The translations under genes were made by a program, and so were the position numbers. A DNA stretch of 6,549 bases from Bacteroidales bacterium (GTDB taxonomy: Bacteria; Bacteroidota; Bacteroidia; Bacteroidales; SM23-62): the NCBI GenBank assembly GCA_016783865.1, contig JADHVS010000238.1:1-6549 (forward strand), written 5' to 3'. This document shows, piece by piece, positions 1 to 4,526 of the stretch (its first letter is position 1; each line of letters starts with the position of its first letter). Below the pieces are notes generated by a model that did no database searches, was not told where the DNA came from, and saw only the letters and a program-made list of their open reading frames with translations.

Positions 1-191
1 AACTGACTATTTACAACATAAAAGGACAGTTAGTTGACGTCTTAGTCAATACTGAGATTGATCCGACACCTTCATATAAGGTTGATTGGAATGGCACTGT
101 GAACGGCAAGAAGCTTGCAAATGGTATCTACTTCTACAAACTTGAGACTAACACCAAAACATTCCTGAATAAGATGATCTTGATGAAGTAA
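1..191 (+). CDS. Secreted protein, 3' end only (T9SS/FlgD-like C-terminal sorting tail)
   Basis: This is the last 62 codons of a gene that begins before the window. The reading frame starts at base 3 and ends at the TAA at 189-191. The visible part matches the end of a C-terminal sorting tail with an Ig-like fold: a strand reading LTIYNIKGQLV, then V-D-W-N-G, then the turn and strand LANGIYFYKLET, ending in KMILMK. The same landmarks (IYNVKGQL, INWNG, GNGIYLYVL, RMILMK) close the large gene at 406-3894, so both proteins probably use the same export or anchoring route. By analogy with T9SS tails this segment would direct the protein to the cell surface and be removed or used for attachment; that is family knowledge, not visible here. 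The functional part of the protein lies outside the window, so its role cannot be stated. A strong terminator follows 24 bases after the stop. Confidence 0.85.
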   Translation, partial: LTIYNIKGQLVDVLVNTEIDPTPSYKVDWNGTVNGKKLANGIYFYKLETNTKTFLNKMILMK

Positions 192-215
192 CTCGCGTTG
201 AAACTCATATAAATC

Positions 216-251
216 AAGGGAAGAAGGTTCGCCTTCTTCCCTTTCTTTTTT
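216..251 (+). terminator. Rho-independent terminator of the upstream gene
   Basis: A perfect 12-bp stem (216-227 pairing with 232-243; GC-rich core GGGAAGAAGG/CCTTCTTCCC) closes on a TTCG tetraloop at 228-231. It runs into the T-rich tract TTTCTTTTTT at 242-251. It lies 24 bases past the stop at 191 and separates the upstream unit from the gene at 406. Confidence 0.95.
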
Positions 252-270
252 GTATATATTTGTATATATA
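251..270. repeat. Short AT-rich tandem repeat in the leader
   Basis: There are two adjacent 10-base copies, TGTATATATT and TGTATATATA, differing only in the last base, followed by more TA/ATT-rich sequence to about 277. The tract sits between the terminator and the candidate promoter. It could bend DNA or act as an AT-rich upstream element, but nothing in the sequence shows a specific function. Confidence 0.5.
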
Positions 271-277
271 TATTATT

Positions 278-300
278 ATTAATAAGCTTTCCTTATTAAT
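278..300. repeat. Perfect 9-bp inverted repeat upstream of the candidate promoter
   Basis: ATTAATAAG (278-286) and CTTATTAAT (292-300) are exact reverse complements separated by CTTTC. The element begins 27 bases after the terminator tract and ends 17 bases before the TTGACT of the candidate promoter. It could be an operator for a dimeric regulator or a weak AT-rich hairpin. It has no following T-run, so it is not a second terminator of the usual kind. Confidence 0.5.
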
Positions 301-317
301 TATGAGGTTTAAAAAAC

Positions 318-346
318 TTGACTCCGAGTCTCTTTGTTCCATGAAA
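318..346 (+). promoter_or_regulatory. Candidate promoter for the large secreted protein and its lipoprotein partner
   Basis: TTGACT at 318-323 is a close match to a -35 box. Seventeen bases later comes ATGAAA (341-346), which is not a TATAAT-type -10. The site is called mainly because the leader of the gene at 4527 has the same layout: TTGACA, 17 bases, then ATCAAG. Position downstream of a terminator and about 60 bases before the ATG fits. The -10 preference of this lineage is unknown, so this remains tentative. Confidence 0.35.
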
Positions 347-393
347 GGAGCAAATACCTAAAATAATCAACGTCTAATAAATGTGACGATTTG

Positions 394-398
394 AGAGG
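394..398 (+). promoter_or_regulatory. Ribosome binding site that sets the start at 406
   Basis: AGAGG at 394-398 lies 7 bases before ATG 406, which is ideal spacing. An upstream in-frame TTG at 391 has no such site and would only add five residues in front of a normal signal peptide. The ATG at 406 is therefore preferred. Confidence 0.75.
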
Positions 399-405
399 AA
401 AAAAG

Positions 406-3400
406 ATGAAAAAGGTAATATCAGTTCTTGCTCTTCTCGTACTTGTGACCGGTATTGTGTTTGCAGAAGCTCCAAAGGTTAAAGTACATCATATTAATGA
501 GCAACCTGTTCTTTCCGGAACTGATTCACCAATGGTTCCGGCTACGGCTAAAAGCAGGGATATGACTGATGTTTTTTTTGAAAAATTTGAATCAGGTGCA
601 CCTGGTTGGACTACCTGGGATGCAACAGCAACCCCTCCAATGTGGCATATTGATACCTATAACGCTTATGGCGGTTCCGGTATGTCATGGTGGATGGGTG
701 ATCCTGATGTTGGAGCTACCGGCGGTTATCTCGATCACTGGTATCAAGTTCTGGACACACCTCCAATTCTGTTACCTCACGGTGCAAAGAATACTCTGAC
801 TTTTGAGCAGTTTCGTGCGATTGAAGATCCCGCTGGTGCTACAGCTCCATTTGATGGATGGGATGGCATGAATGTAAGAATACGCCTTGCTACTCAAGAT
901 TATGCAGATGCAGTTGTACTTACTGATTGTAATCCTGCTTACAACAGTACCAGTATGTACAGTTTTGGTTTCGAGCATGGTGAATGCCCTTCCGGTATTC
1001 CCGGTATACCCGGATGGGGTGGTTTTAGCAATGGATGGAAACCAACCACAATTACCATTCCCGGCAGTTGGTCCGGTGAAAACGTGATCATCAGCTTTGC
1101 CTTTGCCTCTGATCCTGCTTATTGTACGCTTGATAATCCTGCACTGATCGGTGTTTTTGTTGATAATATTGCACTTGCAAGTTTCTATAATACCGGTGAT
1201 GATGCCACTGGTTTTACTGCTTTCTCAAATGTTCCTGAGGGTGGACAGCTCTGGCACATCTATGAAGATTCCGCAGCCCCTTCACCTACTCATGCAGCCG
1301 GCTGCTTTGATCCCGGTACCGGAACGTATAATCCCGATATGAATAATTATTTCATCACACCGGAATTTAACCTTCCTGAGAACGTAGATATAACTTGGGA
1401 TATGTATGTTCAAACTGAACTTGATGCTGGTTTATTCCCGGATTGCGATTATCTCTACGTTGAAGTCCGACACGATGATGGAACAGGATGGAGTAATTGG
1501 TGGTCTGTAAGTAATCCCACAGGTGATCCGGGTGGAACAGACTATGTCTTCACAGGTAGTATTGCAGATTGGACACCTTTCTCGCAGGGATGGCCAGGAT
1601 ACTCTGATATGTCTGCACTTGGTGGGACAACCGTTCAGTTCCGGATTGGACTGCATACCAATGCTGATAATCCAACAACCTTTGGTTTCCATGTTGATAA
1701 TTTTCAGGTCTTGGCAACTTTGGATGTCTTACCTCCAACGAACCTGATTGCAGACTATGATGAACAAACTAGCTTTGTTAACCTCGATTGGGACGCCCCT
1801 GCAGGAATGGGTGGCGCAATGCAATGGGATGACGGATCCTTTGAAAATGCAATTTCTTTCACTACAGATTCAGGTTATATGGGCGCTTCATTCCCTGTCG
1901 GCGGAGAATGCCAGATCATGGAGTTCACTGTTTTCAGCTCAATATTAGCCGGTCCTACTACACTTGGCGTGTATGAAAAAGAAGGCGCTTCATATTCGAC
2001 TACTCCTACCTATACAATGCCTATAACCACAACCGCTGGCGCAGCTGCCACTTATGACGTTTCCGGTGATGACTGGATCGTTCAGAACAACTTCTTAATT
2101 GCTTTTGAATGCACCAATATAGTGGACTGCTATCTTGATGAATCAACTGTCCCAAGTGAACACAGTTACGTGAATACTGGCGGTGCCTGGTCAACATGGG
2201 CAGACGTTGCAGCGGCAAACGGTCTTCCCGATGGAGAATGGGGAATTCGCTGTACCACAACTTATGCAACAGTGACACCTCCAAACAGCTATAATGTATA
2301 TCGTGGAACAGAGAGCGGAAACTATGATATTGACCCTATCGGAAATACTGTAGATATTTTATTCGCAGATGAAACTGTCGAAGCTGGAAATACATATTAT
2401 TATGCAGTCACCGCAGTGTATGATGAAGGAGAAAGCAACTATTCAAACGAAGCATCAGCTTTTGTTGAGATAGCTTCTGCTGTTGAATATATTTATGATG
2501 ACGGCACAGCAGAAATGGGTTACAGTGCAGGTGCTGCAGGAAGATGTCTTGCAGTTCGTATTACACCGGATCAGTATCCTGTTCGACTTATCAGGATTAA
2601 ATACTATCTCACTGAAGTGAGTCAGCAGCTCATTGTTTATGTATGGGATGATGGTGTAGATGGTCAACCCGGAACTCAGCTTATCTACCCGGTCTACATG
2701 ATCCCGACAGCCGATCTCGTTGCCAATGACTGGAATGTTATCACACTTCTCGATGATCCCGGATACAATATTATCATTGAGGATGGAGATTTCTATGTTG
2801 GTTGGTTCGAGGGCTCAAACAGCAACTTGATCGGTGTTGATACAAGCGGACCTTCCTATAACAGAAGCTGGCAATATACCGCTGGTACTTGGTACGATTA
2901 CAACATGGGTATTCCACAAAATATCATGATGAGAGCTATTGTTGATACCCTACCACAGATTCAGGCAAGATTTACTGCAGATGAAGTTTCCGGTACACTT
3001 CCTCAAATAATCCATTTTACAGACCAATCTACAAACGTCTGTGCAGAAATTGTTGAATGGAATTGGAATTTCGGAGATGGACAAACATCCTCAGAACAAA
3101 ATCCTACTCATATCTATCAAAATTCCGGAAGATATTCAGTATCTTTAAGCATTGTGGATGAAAATGATTCTACTTCAACAATTAATAAGGAGGATTATAT
3201 AAATATTTATCCACAAATTTGGCCGGGAGATACAGATAATAACGGTATTGTGGATACACTTGATATTCTTCCCATTGGCATATATTTCCGCTCAACTGGA
3301 GATGCAAGAGAAAATATTTCCTATAATTGGATAGCTAACGAATTTCCTTCTTTATGGGAGGATGAGGCAGCAGCTCCAGCAGATTGTAATGGCGATGGAA

Positions 3401-3894
3401 TTGTTGATATCCGCGATGTCCTTGCTATAGGATTGAATATGGGAAAAAGCCATTCTGCTCCTTTAAATATTCAAAATCCGCAAGTAGATATTGAATCTTA
3501 TAAAAGAAATTTTATTGAAATATACAATTCTCTCGGTAATAGTGAATCCGATCTTATTATAAAAAATTTTATTGCAAGAAGAATCAAACTTCATACAATA
3601 GAACCCGAAGTAGAAAATGTTCTTAATGGAACTTATCCAAATCCATTTTCTGCAACAACAACTATTAAATTCTCGTTGAAAGATGATGTTCGGTCGGGAT
3701 ATATAAGCATTTATAATGTTAAAGGGCAATTGATAAAAAAATTAGATATTTGTGGAAGAAATTCCGGTGAAAATATGATTAACTGGAATGGCAGAGATCT
3801 TAATAATAATCGAGTTGGGAACGGTATTTACTTATATGTATTAACATTGGATGACACGATTATATCAACAAAACGAATGATACTAATGAAATAA
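406..3894 (+). CDS. Large secreted multidomain surface protein with FnIII, PKD, dockerin-like and sorting-tail domains
   Basis: The product is a 1162-residue exported protein, probably displayed on the cell surface; no enzyme motif was recognised. Residues 1-20 are a signal peptide (Lys-Lys start, hydrophobic core, cleavage after VFA). About 55-260 and 266-440 are two MAM/jelly-roll-like domains, each ending in a V-D-N strand (FVDNI, HVDNF). About 443-466 and 626-689 are the two halves of one FnIII domain (PPTNLIADY...LDWDAP and SYNVYRG...TYYYAVTAVYDEGES), split by a beta-domain at about 472-622. A second copy of that beta-domain spans about 694-848. A PKD domain follows at about 852-936 with the signature WNFGDG at 887-892. 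Two Ca-binding loops of dockerin type lie at 942-953 (DTDNNGIVDTLD) and 993-1004 (DCNGDGIVDIRD). Residues 1074-1162 are a T9SS/FlgD-like sorting tail (YPNPF...MILMK). The gene overlaps nothing and is followed within 10 bases by a cohesin-like lipoprotein gene, suggesting that its dockerin is held by that partner. GC content falls sharply from about base 3000 onward. Exact ligand or substrate is unknown. Confidence 0.92.
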   Translation: MKKVISVLALLVLVTGIVFAEAPKVKVHHINEQPVLSGTDSPMVPATAKSRDMTDVFFEKFESGAPGWTTWDATATPPMWHIDTYNAYGGSGMSWWMGDPDVGATGGYLDHWYQVLDTPPILLPHGAKNTLTFEQFRAIEDPAGATAPFDGWDGMNVRIRLATQDYADAVVLTDCNPAYNSTSMYSFGFEHGECPSGIPGIPGWGGFSNGWKPTTITIPGSWSGENVIISFAFASDPAYCTLDNPALIGVFVDNIALASFYNTGDDATGFTAFSNVPEGGQLWHIYEDSAAPSPTHAAGCFDPGTGTYNPDMNNYFITPEFNLPENVDITWDMYVQTELDAGLFPDCDYLYVEVRHDDGTGWSNWWSVSNPTGDPGGTDYVFTGSIADWTPFSQGWPGYSDMSALGGTTVQFRIGLHTNADNPTTFGFHVDNFQVLATLDVLPPTNLIADYDEQTSFVNLDWDAPAGMGGAMQWDDGSFENAISFTTDSGYMGASFPVGGECQIMEFTVFSSILAGPTTLGVYEKEGASYSTTPTYTMPITTTAGAAATYDVSGDDWIVQNNFLIAFECTNIVDCYLDESTVPSEHSYVNTGGAWSTWADVAAANGLPDGEWGIRCTTTYATVTPPNSYNVYRGTESGNYDIDPIGNTVDILFADETVEAGNTYYYAVTAVYDEGESNYSNEASAFVEIASAVEYIYDDGTAEMGYSAGAAGRCLAVRITPDQYPVRLIRIKYYLTEVSQQLIVYVWDDGVDGQPGTQLIYPVYMIPTADLVANDWNVITLLDDPGYNIIIEDGDFYVGWFEGSNSNLIGVDTSGPSYNRSWQYTAGTWYDYNMGIPQNIMMRAIVDTLPQIQARFTADEVSGTLPQIIHFTDQSTNVCAEIVEWNWNFGDGQTSSEQNPTHIYQNSGRYSVSLSIVDENDSTSTINKEDYINIYPQIWPGDTDNNGIVDTLDILPIGIYFRSTGDARENISYNWIANEFPSLWEDEAAAPADCNGDGIVDIRDVLAIGLNMGKSHSAPLNIQNPQVDIESYKRNFIEIYNSLGNSESDLIIKNFIARRIKLHTIEPEVENVLNGTYPNPFSATTTIKFSLKDDVRSGYISIYNVKGQLIKKLDICGRNSGENMINWNGRDLNNNRVGNGIYLYVLTLDDTIISTKRMILMK
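2446..2504 (+). repeat. 59-bp direct repeat, copy 1 (inside the large gene)
   Basis: This stretch is identical, base for base, to 6417-6475 in the propeller gene. It covers the last strand of the FnIII domain and the start of the following beta-domain (residues EASAFVEIASAVEYIYDDG). Similarity continues at a lower level on both sides: about 39 of 50 bases upstream from 2401, and 63 of 74 downstream to 2578, where the other copy meets the window edge. Both copies are in the same reading frame and orientation. Confidence 0.95.
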
Positions 3895-3897
3895 AGG
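3893..3897 (+). promoter_or_regulatory. Ribosome binding site of the cohesin-like lipoprotein gene, overlapping the upstream stop
   Basis: AAAGG at 3893-3897 overlaps the TAA (3892-3894) of the preceding gene. It is 3 bases from ATG 3901 and 6 bases from ATG 3904, which favours the second ATG. The overlap fits translational coupling, so both proteins are likely made from one message. Confidence 0.6.
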
Positions 3898-3903
3898 TTA
3901 ATG

Positions 3904-4428
3904 ATGAAAAAGAAACTATTATTGTTAATCATATCAATGATAACATGCATTGTTTTATTCTCTTGTTCAAAATTAGAAAGTCCATCTGAGAATTTATCTG
4001 TTACGATCACTCCGGCAGAAAACACAATCAGTATAGGTGAAAGTTTTCAACTTCTTATTAATATTATTGATGTATCCGATCTATTCGGAATCACTGTGGA
4101 AGTCGTATTTGATCCCGATATACTCGAAGTTCCTGAAGAATATTTCATAATTGGTAGTTTTTGGGATGATTTACAACCGATCACATGCACAATACATGAA
4201 GCGGATCGCTTGAATATTGGAATTGTTTTGGATAATAATTTAAATGATCAACCAGTGAATGGAAGTGGGGTTTTGTTTTCCGTATTTTTCAAAGGTATTG
4301 CAGAAGGCGAATCGAGTATTTCTATTGAAAATTTAACATTGGTAAATAAAGACGGTAATCCTGTTGAGGGCTTCGATATTGTGATAATAAAAAATGCAAC
4401 AATAGTAGTAAGCTCCCCAGCGGTATGA
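3904..4428 (+). CDS. Cohesin-like domain lipoprotein
   Basis: The product has 174 residues (175 if the tandem ATG at 3901 is used; 3904 is chosen for its better distance from AAAGG). Residues 1-20 are a lipoprotein signal (MKKKLLLLI, hydrophobic core) ending in the lipobox L-F-S-C, with Cys21 as the predicted lipidated residue. Phe at -2 is unusual but tolerable. No Asp follows the Cys, so outer-membrane placement is plausible. The mature part, about 33-170, looks like one complete cohesin domain: a first strand SVTITPAENTISIGESFQL, the hallmark VEVVFDPDILEV (cohesins typically have a YDPxxLEV-like segment here), the strand GVLFSVFFKGIAEGESSI, and the closing D-K-D-G-N-P...IVIIKNATIVV. Its length of about 140 residues fits the family. 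Cohesins bind dockerins, and the gene just upstream encodes dockerin-type Ca-binding loops, so this protein probably tethers its neighbour to a membrane. Binding itself is inferred. The gene is AT-rich like the 3' third of its neighbour. No hairpin terminator is seen after it. Confidence 0.85.
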   Translation: MKKKLLLLIISMITCIVLFSCSKLESPSENLSVTITPAENTISIGESFQLLINIIDVSDLFGITVEVVFDPDILEVPEEYFIIGSFWDDLQPITCTIHEADRLNIGIVLDNNLNDQPVNGSGVLFSVFFKGIAEGESSISIENLTLVNKDGNPVEGFDIVIIKNATIVVSSPAV

Positions 4429-4449
4429 TAAATTAAAATTGTATATTAC

Positions 4450-4478
4450 TTGACATTACAATATGTAAATAAATCAAG
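4450..4478 (+). promoter_or_regulatory. Candidate promoter of the Asp-box propeller gene
   Basis: TTGACA at 4450-4455 is a perfect -35 consensus. It is followed after 17 bases by ATCAAG (4473-4478), not by a TATAAT-like box. The leader of the gene at 406 shows the same spacing and a similar downstream hexamer (ATGAAA). The 98-bp gap (4429-4526) otherwise holds only AT-rich sequence and a ribosome binding site; no terminator hairpin was found in it. Confidence 0.4.
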
Positions 4479-4516
4479 GAATAAAATTTTCATAATTTAT
4501 TAATTTGAAAAAAGAA

Positions 4517-4521
4517 AGGAG
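4517..4521 (+). promoter_or_regulatory. Ribosome binding site of the propeller gene
   Basis: AGGAG at 4517-4521 within AAAGGAG is 5 bases before ATG 4527. It sets the start of an open frame that runs to the window end without a stop. Confidence 0.85.
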
Positions 4522-4526
4522 TCAAA

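Noticed and set aside
391..405. TTG start at 391 for the large gene
   Set aside because: It would put the ribosome site AGAGG inside the coding region and add five residues before a normal Lys-Lys signal peptide. ATG 406 has correct spacing.
2021..2284. Antisense open frame of 87 codons
   Set aside because: It lies wholly within the well-supported large gene, has no ribosome site or recognisable domain, and its composition looks like a shadow of the sense frame. The other short overlapping frames on both strands were dropped for the same reasons.
406..2350. Metallopeptidase call based on the MAM-like domains
   Set aside because: Such domains often sit next to immune-inhibitor-A-type proteases, but no H-E-x-x-H zinc motif occurs in this protein.
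4438..4462. Inverted repeat ATTGTA...TACAAT around the TTGACA of the propeller gene
   Set aside because: Arms of only 6 bp, 13 bases apart, in AT-rich DNA are expected by chance. It has no T-run and does not serve as a terminator.
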